Shown piece after piece: positions 51,256 to 59,063 of a DNA stretch of 64,000 bases. A program made the position numbers and the translations under genes. Source of the DNA: Cupriavidus necator A5-1 (lineage in GTDB: Bacteria > Pseudomonadota > Gammaproteobacteria > Burkholderiales > Burkholderiaceae); the NCBI RefSeq assembly GCF_000744095.1, contig NZ_JQLI01000008.1:620001-684000 (forward strand), written 5' to 3'. The notes below the pieces were generated by a model that saw nothing but the letters and a program-made list of their open reading frames with translations, ran no database searches and was not told the origin of the DNA. Every line of letters begins with the position of its first letter. Within the stretch, counting starts at the first letter, position 1.

Positions 51256-52185
51256 TCAGGCAAAGGCCTGCAGCGCGCCCTTCATCTTCTTCATCGCCGC
51301 GGCCTCGATCTGGCGGATGCGCTCGGCCGAGACGCCGAACTCGTCGGCCAGCTCATGCAGCGTGGCGCCGCCCGAGCCGTCGTCCTCGACGTTCAGCCAG
51401 CGCGCCTCGATGATGCGGCGGCTGCGCTCGTCCAGCTTGGCCAGCGCTTCTTCCAGGCCTTCGACCTGCATGCGGTCGTGGCGCTTGGCTTCCATCACGC
51501 GCGTGGGCTCGTTGTGGTTGTCCGCCAGGTAGGCGATGGGGGCGAATTCCTCCTCGCCGTCGTCGATCTGGCCTTCCAGCGCCAGGTCGCCGCCCGACAG
51601 GCGGGTTTCCATCTCCATCACTTCTTCGGGCTTGACGTTCAGCTCGCGCGCCACCGCCTCGACCTGCTCCGGCGTGAACGTGTGCGAGCCCTGCTTGTGG
51701 CTGCGCAGGTTGAAGAACAGCTTGCGCTGGGCCTTGGTGGTCGCCACCTTGACCATACGCCAGTTCTTCAGCACGTACTCGTGGATTTCGGCCTTGATCC
51801 AGTGCATCGCGTACGACACCAGGCGCACGCCCTGGTCGGGGTCGAAGCGCTTGACCGCCTTCATCAGGCCGATATTGCCTTCCTGGATCAGGTCGGCGTG
51901 CGGCAGGCCGTAGCCCAGGTACTGGCGGGCGATCGACACGACCAGGCGCAGGTGGGACATCACCAGGCGGCGGGCGGCGTCAACGGAATCATGTTCGCGG
52001 AGCTCGCGCGCCAGGCGCTGCTCTTCCTCCGCGGTCAATAGCGGAATTCGGTGGACAGCCTGGATATAGCTGTCGAGATTGCCCAGCGTGGCCGGGAAGG
52101 TCAGCGCCAGGCTACCCCCATGCTTCGGGGCCGTCGGCAGACGGCTGGGGGTCAGGTTTTGGTCAGCAGACAAGACTGCGTTCAC
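51256..52185 (-). CDS. rpoH: RpoH, heat-shock sigma factor sigma-32
   Basis: A 309-residue group 3 sigma factor. Region 2 contains DAARRLVMSHLRLVVSIARQ, GYGLPHADLIQEGNIGLM and the RpoH box-type stretch QRKLFFNLRSHK; region 4 ends with ATLHELADEFGVSAERIRQIEAAAMKKMKG. It starts at a GTG (52185) with AAAGGAGCC upstream. A perfect CIRCE operator lies 87 bp upstream, so HrcA probably represses it. It is divergent from the pirin gene. Confidence 0.97.
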   Translation of the reverse strand: MNAVLSADQNLTPSRLPTAPKHGGSLALTFPATLGNLDSYIQAVHRIPLLTAEEEQRLARELREHDSVDAARRLVMSHLRLVVSIARQYLGYGLPHADLIQEGNIGLMKAVKRFDPDQGVRLVSYAMHWIKAEIHEYVLKNWRMVKVATTKAQRKLFFNLRSHKQGSHTFTPEQVEAVARELNVKPEEVMEMETRLSGGDLALEGQIDDGEEEFAPIAYLADNHNEPTRVMEAKRHDRMQVEGLEEALAKLDERSRRIIEARWLNVEDDGSGGATLHELADEFGVSAERIRQIEAAAMKKMKGALQAFA

Positions 52186-52271
52186 TCAATGGCTCCTTTC
52201 GCATCCGGCGGTTCGGTTGCCGGTGCGCCGCGCACCTTCTCTTGGGATGGGCGGCGGCACTGCAACGCATC

Positions 52272-52298
52272 TTAGCACTCAGGCCGGGTGAGTGCTAA
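52272..52298. promoter_or_regulatory. CIRCE element (HrcA operator) upstream of rpoH
   Basis: TTAGCACTC, 9-nt spacer, GAGTGCTAA: an exact match to the 9-9-9 CIRCE consensus bound by HrcA. It lies 87 bp upstream of the rpoH start and 237 bp upstream of the divergent pirin gene. Confidence 0.95.
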
Positions 52299-52534
52299 TT
52301 GGAGTCCTGATGGTCGCGATAGTTCCCGGCGATTGCAAACATGAATTGGATAGCTATTTTGCAATCAGGCGTCGTCCGGGATACTCGCGGCAGGGCACAC
52401 TCAGTGTTAGAGCAAAGCGTACCCCGCCGGTTCTGCCTGCTGGTGGAATGATTTGTTGCACCAGCGGCTACACTCGACGCAAGCGACGCCACGCTGGCAT
52501 GCTTGCGAGCCTCTCTTATTCCACCGGAGAAGTT

Positions 52535-53413
52535 ATGTCTGCTATCGAACACTTGCTCAAGCCGCATGTGCGCGACCTGGGCGATTTCACCGTACGGCGG
52601 CTGCTGCCTGCGGCGGCCACCCAAACGGTCGGGCCGTTTATTTTCTTCGACCATATGGGGCCGGTGCAACTGCCGCCCGGGGAGGGAGCCGATGTGCGCC
52701 CGCATCCGCATATCGGCCTGGCCACCGTTACCTACATGTTCGAGGGCGAGATCATCCACCGTGACAGCCTGGGCAGCGAGCAGGCGATCCGTCCGGGCGA
52801 CGTCAACTGGATGACCGCCGGCCACGGGATCGTGCACTCCGAGCGTTCGCCCGACCATGTGCGCGCGGCGGGCGCGCGGCTGCACGGCATCCAGACCTGG
52901 GTGGCGCTGCCGCAATCGCACGAGTCCGACGAGCCGTCGTTCTTCCACCATCCGGCCGAGACCCTGCCGCGTATCGAGCGGCCCGGGGTGCGCATGACCG
53001 TGATCGCCGGCGATGCCTTCGGCAAGACCTCGCCCGTCAAGGTGTTCAGCCGCACGCTGTACGTGGCGATCGAGCTGGACGCGGGCGCCAGCGTGGAAAT
53101 TCCGGCCGAGCATGCCCAGCGCGGCATCTACCCGGTGGACGGCGCTGTCACGCTGGACGGCGAGCCGCTGCCGGCGGAGCATATGGTGGTGCTGACGCCC
53201 GGCCAGAGCGCCACGCTGCTGGCGACGGCGCCGTCGCGCGTGATGCTGCTGGGTGGCGATCCGACCGACGGCCGGCGCTTTATCTACTGGAATTTCGTCG
53301 CGAGCAGCAAGGAAGCGATCGAGGCCGCCGCCAGGCGCTGGGAGGATGACCAGTTCCCGCGGGTGCCGGGCGATGAGAGCGAGCGCATCCCGCTGCCGCC
53401 GCGCAAGCCCTGA
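52535..53413 (+). CDS. Pirin family protein
   Basis: A 292-residue bicupin. The N-terminal cupin has the metal ligands in GADVRPHPHIGLATVTYMFEG and HRDSLGSEQAIRPGDVNWMTAGHGIVHSE; the C-terminal cupin has YWNFVASSKEAIEAA near the end. Bacterial pirins are metal-binding and some act as quercetinases or redox sensors; the role here is unknown. CACCGGAGAAGTT precedes the ATG. Confidence 0.93.
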   Translation: MSAIEHLLKPHVRDLGDFTVRRLLPAAATQTVGPFIFFDHMGPVQLPPGEGADVRPHPHIGLATVTYMFEGEIIHRDSLGSEQAIRPGDVNWMTAGHGIVHSERSPDHVRAAGARLHGIQTWVALPQSHESDEPSFFHHPAETLPRIERPGVRMTVIAGDAFGKTSPVKVFSRTLYVAIELDAGASVEIPAEHAQRGIYPVDGAVTLDGEPLPAEHMVVLTPGQSATLLATAPSRVMLLGGDPTDGRRFIYWNFVASSKEAIEAAARRWEDDQFPRVPGDESERIPLPPRKP

Positions 53414-53433
53414 AACGCGTTTCATCCACGCAG

Positions 53434-53580
53434 AAGAGGAGACCGGTGTTGGGTGCGCCCAAGCCGCCCGAGCTAGCCTAAGCGAGGTGTTTTCCCTCTC
53501 CCCTCAGGGGGAGAGGGACCGGGGTGAGGGGTGGTTTAGCTAGGAACCACATCAAGCGGGGCCAACGGTGCTAACCCACT
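53434..53580. repeat. About 146-bp dispersed repeat, copy B
   Basis: Matches most positions of 31565-31710 in the same orientation: AAGAGGAGACCGGTGTTGGG at one end, CACATCAAGCGGGGCCAACG towards the other, with the CTCTCCCCTCAGGGGGAGAG core between. It fills the gap between the convergent pirin and ybiB genes. Confidence 0.75.
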
Positions 53581-53583
53581 GGC

Positions 53584-54621
53584 TCAAACCGGACTCGCCC
53601 AGGTCACCCGCGTTCCCTGCCGCAAACATTCCCGGATTGCCTCGATCTGCGTGGCGATCGGCGCCGGCACCGGCACGGCGCCATCCAGCACGCGCCGGAT
53701 CCAGGCCGCGGTCTGGTCGACATCGCTGCCGGGCGGCAGCTCCGGCACTTCAGCCAGCGAGCCCCCGACAGGATCGACCAGCGTCTGCTGGTGCCCTTCA
53801 TGCAGCCAGTCGATGCGGCTGTTGCGGCGCGCATCGGCCACCACTTCGCCTTCGGTGCCGCGTGCCAGCAGCACGTTGGCGGGTTCGTGCGAGAAGTAGT
53901 CGGTCAGCGTCTCGCGGTATTCCGGGTGCGTGTAGCTGTACAGCCGCAGCCCTTCGGCGGGGGAGTGCTCGCCCACCGGCTGCAGCATCTTGGCGACCGT
54001 GTGCGAAGAATTGCGTAGCCCGATCACGGTGCGCCGGTCCAGCAGCTGCGACAGGCCGGGCGACAGCACATCGACCGGCAGCACCGCCAGCGGCCCGTGG
54101 TCGGTGCCATCGCGCAGCCGCGCCGAAGCTTCGGCTGTGGTGCCGCACAGGGGAATGCCCAGCGCCGCGAACAGCGTCATGCTGGTGACGCGGCCGTTGA
54201 ACTCGCGCGAGCCATGCACCAGCACGGGGATGCCTTCACGCGCCAGCAGCAGCGCCAGCAGCGGCACCAGGTTGGGCTGCTTGCGCGCGCCGTTGTAGCT
54301 GGGAATCACCACCACTTGCCGGTCCGGCGGCCCGGGCAGCGGCTCGCAGTGCGCATGGGCGGCCTCGAGCATGCCGGCCAGTTCGTGCGGCGCCTCGCCC
54401 TTGATGCGGTAGGCCATCAGGACGGCGCCGAGTTCGACGTCGGAGACGCGCCCGGCCAGCATGGCGTCGAACAAGGCCTGGGCATCCTCGCGCGGCAGCG
54501 CGCGGGCGCCGTTGACGCCGCGGCCGATCTCCTTGATATAGCGGGCGGCAGGGAAGGGTGCGGCAAGCGTGGCGGCGGGCGTGGTCATGGCGGCGTGGGT
54601 GGAAGTCTGTTCTGGGTTCAT
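53584..54621 (-). CDS. ybiB: YbiB/TrpD2-like phosphoribosyltransferase-fold protein
   Basis: A 345-residue homologue of anthranilate phosphoribosyltransferase: AARYIKEIGRGVNGARALPR, FDAMLAGRVSDVELGAVLMAYRIKGE and the glycine-loop region VVIPSYNGARKQPNLVPLLA, where the TrpD GTGGD motif is replaced by SYNGARKQ. YbiB proteins bind nucleic acids and lack TrpD activity. Downstream of nrtABD on the same strand, 60 bp after nrtD. ATG 54588 is an alternative start. Confidence 0.9.
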   Translation of the reverse strand: MNPEQTSTHAAMTTPAATLAAPFPAARYIKEIGRGVNGARALPREDAQALFDAMLAGRVSDVELGAVLMAYRIKGEAPHELAGMLEAAHAHCEPLPGPPDRQVVVIPSYNGARKQPNLVPLLALLLAREGIPVLVHGSREFNGRVTSMTLFAALGIPLCGTTAEASARLRDGTDHGPLAVLPVDVLSPGLSQLLDRRTVIGLRNSSHTVAKMLQPVGEHSPAEGLRLYSYTHPEYRETLTDYFSHEPANVLLARGTEGEVVADARRNSRIDWLHEGHQQTLVDPVGGSLAEVPELPPGSDVDQTAAWIRRVLDGAVPVPAPIATQIEAIRECLRQGTRVTWASPV

Positions 54622-54681
54622 GATAGCGGAGCAAGGCCGCCGCGCCCATCGCCGCCGATGGGGCGCGGCGGTCGGGCGAGG

Positions 54682-55485
54682 CTAGGCCGCCTCCTGCAGC
54701 GCCGGGTTGCGCTGCTTGCGGTAGAGGAAGTCCAGCACCGCGGTGCGGCAGGCGTGGTAGCTCTTGTCGTCGGCCAGCGCGACGCGGTCGCGCGGGCGCG
54801 GCAGGTCCACCTTCAGGATCTCGCCGATGGTGGCCGCCGGGCCGTTTGTCATCATCACGATGCGGTCGGCCAGCAGCACGGCCTCGTCGACATCGTGGGT
54901 CACCATCACCACCGTGCTGCGGGTGCGCGCGACGATCTTGATCAGCTCGTCTTGCAGGTGCGCGCGCGTGAGCGCATCGAGCGCGCCGAAGGGTTCGTCC
55001 ATCAGCAGCACCTTGGGCGCCATCGCCAGTGCGCGCGCGATGCCCACGCGCTGCTTCATGCCCCCGGAGATTTCGTGCGGGTACTTGTTCTCGGCATGCG
55101 TCAGGCCCACCAGCGCCAGTGTGTCGTGCGTGCGCGCCTTGAGCTGCGCCTTGCTTTCGCTGGCGGCGAACACGCGCTCCACGCCGAGGTAGACGTTCTC
55201 GAAGCACGTCAGCCACGGCAGCAGCGAATGGTTCTGGAACACCACCGCACGCTCCGGCCCCGGGCCGGCGATCTCGCGCCCGGCGCAGATCAGCGCGCCG
55301 GTGGTCGGCGTGGCCAGGCCGGCGATAAGGTTCAGCAGCGTGGATTTGCCGCAGCCGGAATGGCCGATCAGCGTGATGAACTCGCCTTCGGCAATCTGCA
55401 GGTTGATATCGCGCAGGGCGACGAACGGCCCCTTGCGCGTCTTGAAGGTCTGTCCGACGTTCTCGATGCTGACGAACTTTTGCAT
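54682..55485 (-). CDS. nrtD: Nitrate/nitrite ABC transporter ATP-binding protein
   Basis: A 267-residue ABC ATPase of the nitrate/sulfonate/taurine group. Walker A is GHSGCGKSTLLN, the signature EISGGMKQRVGIARAL, Walker B VLLMDEPFGALDALT, H-loop VVMVTHDVDEAVLLADR. The start at 55485 (MQKFVSIENVGQTF) is chosen because upstream residues are not part of the domain. Third gene of the nrtA-nrtB-nrtD operon (nasFED in other nomenclature). Confidence 0.93.
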   Translation of the reverse strand: MQKFVSIENVGQTFKTRKGPFVALRDINLQIAEGEFITLIGHSGCGKSTLLNLIAGLATPTTGALICAGREIAGPGPERAVVFQNHSLLPWLTCFENVYLGVERVFAASESKAQLKARTHDTLALVGLTHAENKYPHEISGGMKQRVGIARALAMAPKVLLMDEPFGALDALTRAHLQDELIKIVARTRSTVVMVTHDVDEAVLLADRIVMMTNGPAATIGEILKVDLPRPRDRVALADDKSYHACRTAVLDFLYRKQRNPALQEAA

Positions 55486-55510
55486 GGCCTCTCTCCCTCT
55501 GTCCCGCGTG

Positions 55511-56428
55511 TCAATTGGCGCCGTAGCTGAAGCGCCGGGCCAGCGCCAGCAGCGCATGCTCGAGCAGCAGCCCGATGATGCCGATCACGAAGATCGCGAT
55601 CACGATGTGCTCGACCTTCAGGTTGTTCCACTCGTCCCACAGCCAGAAGCCGATGCCGGTGCCGCCGGTCAGCATCTCGGCCGCGACGATCACCAGCCAC
55701 GCGGTGCCGATCGACAGCCGCACGCCGGTCAGCATGTAGGGCAGCACGGCCGGGAACAGCACGCGGGTGAACACCTTCCACTCGGACAGATCCAGCACGC
55801 GCGCCACGTTCAGGTAGTCCTGCGGCACGCGCGTGACGCCGACCGCGGTGTTGATCACCATCGGCCAGATCGAGCAGATAAAGATGGCCCAGATCGCGGC
55901 CGGGTTGGCGGCCTTGAACAGCAGCAGCCCGATCGGCAGCCATGCCAGCGGCGAGACCGGGCGCAGCAGGCTGATCACCGGCGCGGTCATCGCGTTCAGG
56001 AAGGCAAAGCGCCCGATCAGGAAGCCGGCCGGGATGCCGATCACCGCGGCCAGGCCGAAGCCCGCGGCCACGCGCGCCAGCGACGCCAGCACGTTCCAGC
56101 CGATGCCCTGGTCATTGGGCCCGTTGCGGTAGAACGGGTCGGCAAACAGCGGCACCGCGGCGTTCCACGTCGCACCCGGCGTGGGGATGGCCGGGATCAG
56201 CGTGGCGATGCCGTGCCAGGCCAGCACGAACAGGGCAAAGCCCAGTACCGGCGGCACGATTTTGAGCACCAGCGCGCCGACTGCCTCGCGGCGCTGCGCG
56301 CGCCGTTCCTGCGCGGCGAGTTCCTGCTCGCGCCGGCGGGCCCGTTCTTTGGTGTCGGGGTCGGCCGCAGGGGCCACGGTTGCGCCTTCGGGCGCGGTAT
56401 GGGCGATGGCATTCACGTCTGGCTCCAT
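55511..56428 (-). CDS. nrtB: Nitrate/nitrite ABC transporter permease
   Basis: A 305-residue permease with a charged N-terminal extension (RARRREQELAAQERRAQRRE) and about six helices. The cytoplasmic EAA loop is present in the segment VPQDYLNVARVLDLSEWKVF to VLPYMLTGVRLSIGTAWLV. NrtB-type, resembling CmpB. The ATG at 56428 is preferred to a GTG at 56437. It lies 45 bp after nrtA and 25 bp before nrtD. Confidence 0.92.
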   Translation of the reverse strand: MEPDVNAIAHTAPEGATVAPAADPDTKERARRREQELAAQERRAQRREAVGALVLKIVPPVLGFALFVLAWHGIATLIPAIPTPGATWNAAVPLFADPFYRNGPNDQGIGWNVLASLARVAAGFGLAAVIGIPAGFLIGRFAFLNAMTAPVISLLRPVSPLAWLPIGLLLFKAANPAAIWAIFICSIWPMVINTAVGVTRVPQDYLNVARVLDLSEWKVFTRVLFPAVLPYMLTGVRLSIGTAWLVIVAAEMLTGGTGIGFWLWDEWNNLKVEHIVIAIFVIGIIGLLLEHALLALARRFSYGAN

Positions 56429-56473
56429 TTGGGGCACTGCGGATCAGTGAGAGAAGTGGCGGCCCGAATTTCG

Positions 56474-57784
56474 TCAGGCCTTGATCTTGAAGCCATCGGC
56501 GTAGGCCTTCGGGTCCTTGGCATCCCAGACCACGCCGTCGATCAGCTTGGCGCTGCGGAAATCGCTCTTGGGCAGCGGCACCTGCGCCGCGCTGGCGGCC
56601 TGCTTGTAGACGTCGATGCGGTTCACCTGTTTCGCCACCGCGAGGTAGTCCGGATGCTCCTTCAGCAGGCCCCAGCGCTTGTGCTGCGTCAGGAACCACA
56701 TGCCGTCGGACAGGTATGGGTAGTTGGCGTTGCCGTCCTGGTAGAACTTCATTGCGTCAGGGTCGTCCCAGGTCTTGCCCAGGCCGTTGTTGTAGCGGCC
56801 GAGCATGCGGTCCAGGATGATGTCCATGTCGGTGTTGACGTAGGACTTGGCGGCGATGGTCTCTGCGGTCTTGCGGCGGTTGGAAGCCGACGCGTCGATG
56901 TACTTGGAGGCCTCCAGCACCGCTGCCACCATGGCGCGCGCGGTGTTGGGATACTTCTGCACGAAGTCGGCGGTGGTGCCGAGCGTCTTCTCAGGGTGGT
57001 TCTTCCAGATCGCCTGCGTGGTCTCGGCAGTGAAGCCGATCTTGTCGGCGATGGCGCGCGCGCCCCAGGGCTCGCCCACGCAGAAGCCGTCCATATTGCC
57101 CACGCGCATATTGGCCACCATCTGCGGCGGCGGCACGGTGATGGCCTTGGCGTCCTGCATCGGGTTGATGCCGTTGGCCGCCAGCCAGTAGTACAGCCAC
57201 ATCGCGTGCGTGCCGGTGGGGAAGGTCTGGGCGAAGGTGTAGTCGCGCTTCTCCTTCATCATCAGCGCCTTCAGGCTGGCGCCGTCCTTGACGCCTTTCT
57301 CCGCCAGCTTGGACGACAGCGTGATGGCCTGGCCGTTGTTGTTCAGGCTCATCAGCACCGCCATGTCTTTCTTGGGGCCGCCGATGCCGAGCTGCACGCC
57401 ATAAATCAGGCCGTACAGCACGTGCGCGGCGTCGAGCTCGCCGTTGACCAGCTTGTCGCGCACGCCGGCCCACGAGGCTTCCTTGGTCGGCGTGATCTTG
57501 ATGCCGTACTTCTTGTCGATGCCGAGCGTGGATGCCATCACCACGGAGGCGCAGTCGGTCAGCGGGATAAAGCCGATGCGCACGTCGGTCTTCTCCGGTG
57601 CGTCCGAGCCTGCTGCCCACGCCCCGGCGCGCACCAGCGGGTCGACCAGCGTCATCACGCTGGCGCCTGCAATGGTGGCGAGCACGCGGCGGCGGCCGCT
57701 GCTGGCCGGCACTGCATCGGCGGCAGCGTCGGAAACGTGGACGGCTGCGTGCAGCGGCTTGGCAATCCTGAGGCGAGAGGGCAT
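56474..57784 (-). CDS. nrtA: Nitrate/nitrite ABC transporter substrate-binding protein
   Basis: A 436-residue NrtA/CmpA-family periplasmic protein. The N-terminal region holds a twin-arginine-like signal (SGRRRVLATIAGASVMTLVD), then VRIGFIPLTDCASVVMASTL and NMRVGNMDGFCVGEPWGARA, the ligand-site motif of this family. The ATG at 57784 has GGAG seven nt upstream, placed only 12 nt after the T-run of an intrinsic terminator, so expression needs antitermination. First gene of nrtABD. Confidence 0.94.
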   Translation of the reverse strand: MPSRLRIAKPLHAAVHVSDAAADAVPASSGRRRVLATIAGASVMTLVDPLVRAGAWAAGSDAPEKTDVRIGFIPLTDCASVVMASTLGIDKKYGIKITPTKEASWAGVRDKLVNGELDAAHVLYGLIYGVQLGIGGPKKDMAVLMSLNNNGQAITLSSKLAEKGVKDGASLKALMMKEKRDYTFAQTFPTGTHAMWLYYWLAANGINPMQDAKAITVPPPQMVANMRVGNMDGFCVGEPWGARAIADKIGFTAETTQAIWKNHPEKTLGTTADFVQKYPNTARAMVAAVLEASKYIDASASNRRKTAETIAAKSYVNTDMDIILDRMLGRYNNGLGKTWDDPDAMKFYQDGNANYPYLSDGMWFLTQHKRWGLLKEHPDYLAVAKQVNRIDVYKQAASAAQVPLPKSDFRSAKLIDGVVWDAKDPKAYADGFKIKA

Positions 57785-57795
57785 TGCATGGCTCC

Positions 57796-57858
57796 AAAAA
57801 AAAAGCGTCCCCATTCCGCAGCCGGCTTCGTCAGAAGACCGGCGCGGCGCAGGGACGC
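57796..57858 (-). terminator. Conditional intrinsic terminator in the nrtA leader
   Basis: On the minus strand GCGTCCC (57858-57852) pairs with GGGACGC (57811-57805) outside an inner hairpin built on GCCGG-CTTC/GAAG-CCGGC, followed by nine Ts (57804-57796). It ends 12 nt before the nrtA start. Its 5' arm is shared with the third hexaloop hairpin, so the two structures exclude each other. Confidence 0.88.
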
Positions 57859-57866
57859 CGTTGTCC
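57853..57866 (-). promoter_or_regulatory. ANTAR-type hexaloop hairpin 3 (overlaps the terminator)
   Basis: GGAC-[AACGGC]-GTCC. The loop has A at position 1 and G at position 4, the known ANTAR target pattern. The 3' strand GTCC is part of the terminator 5' arm. Confidence 0.75.
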
Positions 57867-57877
57867 GTGGCGTGACG

Positions 57878-57893
57878 CAGCCCGCGTTGGCCG
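57878..57893 (-). promoter_or_regulatory. ANTAR-type hexaloop hairpin 2
   Basis: CGGCC-[AACGCG]-GGCTG, a 5-bp stem with one G-U pair and loop A1/G4 conserved. Together with hairpin 3 it makes the tandem pair recognised by ANTAR proteins. Confidence 0.72.
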
Positions 57894-57911
57894 TGTCCGC
57901 CGAAATTGTCG

Positions 57912-57931
57912 ATCGGCCGCCGTTGGCCGAT
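57912..57931 (-). promoter_or_regulatory. ANTAR-type hexaloop hairpin 1
   Basis: ATCGGCC-[AACGGC]-GGCCGAT, a perfect 7-bp stem with loop A1/G4, starting at the predicted transcription start itself. The three hairpins share the AACG loop start, which would be very unlikely by chance. Confidence 0.75.
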
Positions 57932-57942
57932 ACCTGCATAAC

Positions 57943-57957
57943 GCAAGGCGTGTGCCA
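57943..57957 (-). promoter_or_regulatory. Sigma-54 (-24/-12) promoter of nrtABD
   Basis: On the minus strand TGGCACA-CGCC-TTGC matches the sigma-54 consensus at all core positions with 10 bp between GG and GC. The predicted start is near 57931, giving a leader of about 147 nt that holds the three hairpins and the terminator. The rest of the gap up to 58174 shows no gene. Confidence 0.85.
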
Positions 57958-58174
57958 GCCTGTGCAGTGCAACATTTACGGGCGTGATTGTGGCGGCGAC
58001 GTTGCCCCAGCACGCGATTTGGTGAGGAATGTCCGAACGCGGTGCGTGCGGGATCGACTCCGCCGCATTAGGGGGAGTGAGAGGGAGGCAGCAGGAAGGG
58101 AAGGCACCGCTTCAGCGGCGCCAGGATCGTGCAATGCACCAGCCGCGTGCGGACCACGCACTGCGGCTTGGCGG

Positions 58175-58822
58175 TCAGCCCATCACATCGATCACGCGCT
58201 GCGCCGCATCCACCAGCTTCAGCCCGCGCTCCATCGCCATGCTGCGCAGGCGCTTGTAGGCTTCGTCCTCGGTGATGCCGCGCGCCTGCATCAGCAGGCC
58301 CTTGGCGCGCTCGACCACCTTGCGCTCGGCCAGCTTGAGCTTTGTGGCGTCGAGCTCCGCCCGCAGTTGCTGATCGAGTTCGAAGCGGGCATAGGCCACG
58401 TCGAGCACCGTCTTGACGCGCTCGGCGCGCAGGCCGTCGACGATATAGGCGGTGATGCCGGCCGTCAGCGCGGCCTTGATGCGCTGGCTGTCGTCGTTAT
58501 CGGTGAACAGTACGATCGGCCGTGGGGCGTGCTGGGTCGACACGCAGACGTGCTCGATGGTGTCGCGCGCGGCAGATTCCGAGGCGATGATCAGCATATC
58601 CGGCTGAGTCGCCGTGATGACGTCAGGCAGGCGCAGGTCGGCGTCGACGATCTGGATCTCGGCAAAGCCCGCGCTGACGAGGCCGCCGCGGATGGTCTCC
58701 ACATTCAGCGGATTGGCGTCGAGCGGATCGCGCACGAGAAGGATGCGCAGCACCCGGCCGCCGGTGGAGGTGGCTGGTGCGGCATTCGACGTGGGCGAGG
58801 GGGGCGGATGGCGTCGGGTCAT
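58175..58822 (-). CDS. nasT: NasT-like ANTAR-domain antiterminator
   Basis: A 215-residue response-regulator-like protein: a pseudo-receiver (VLRILLVRDPLDANPLNVET, QPDMLIIASESAARDTI; the usual phosphoacceptor position after LII is alanine) and a C-terminal ANTAR domain (KLKLAERKVVERAKGLLMQA, TEDEAYKRLRSMAMERG). ANTAR proteins bind tandem hexaloop hairpins to block terminators; exactly such hairpins lie in the nrtA leader. In other bacteria NasT is held by the nitrate-binding NasS, but no nasS is adjacent here. The start at 58822 is likely; the N-terminal 25 residues are proline-rich. Confidence 0.9.
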   Translation of the reverse strand: MTRRHPPPSPTSNAAPATSTGGRVLRILLVRDPLDANPLNVETIRGGLVSAGFAEIQIVDADLRLPDVITATQPDMLIIASESAARDTIEHVCVSTQHAPRPIVLFTDNDDSQRIKAALTAGITAYIVDGLRAERVKTVLDVAYARFELDQQLRAELDATKLKLAERKVVERAKGLLMQARGITEDEAYKRLRSMAMERGLKLVDAAQRVIDVMG

Positions 58823-59063
58823 GGCTAGGCTCTGTTGCAGTGCGCCATGCAAGATTCGCGCCGGGTCAGGGTGGTCACGATGCGCCAAGCCGGTGCGGCT
58901 CAGCTGCGAGGATGCCTGGATTCATTGTATGCCTTCGTACGCAGCCAACTCGCGCGGTGTATCCTGTTGCCCTGCTGCGCCGGGCGCGTCTGCTGGCGAC
59001 GCCGCAATGCTGCACCCTGCAACCCGCGACGCAGTACTGATCAGAAAAAATCTGGAGAGATGC

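Noticed and set aside
55301..58828. 1175-codon open frame on the plus strand
   Set aside because: Antisense to nrtD, nrtB, nrtA and nasT, all of which have clear family motifs. The translated sequence is repetitive and unlike a protein.
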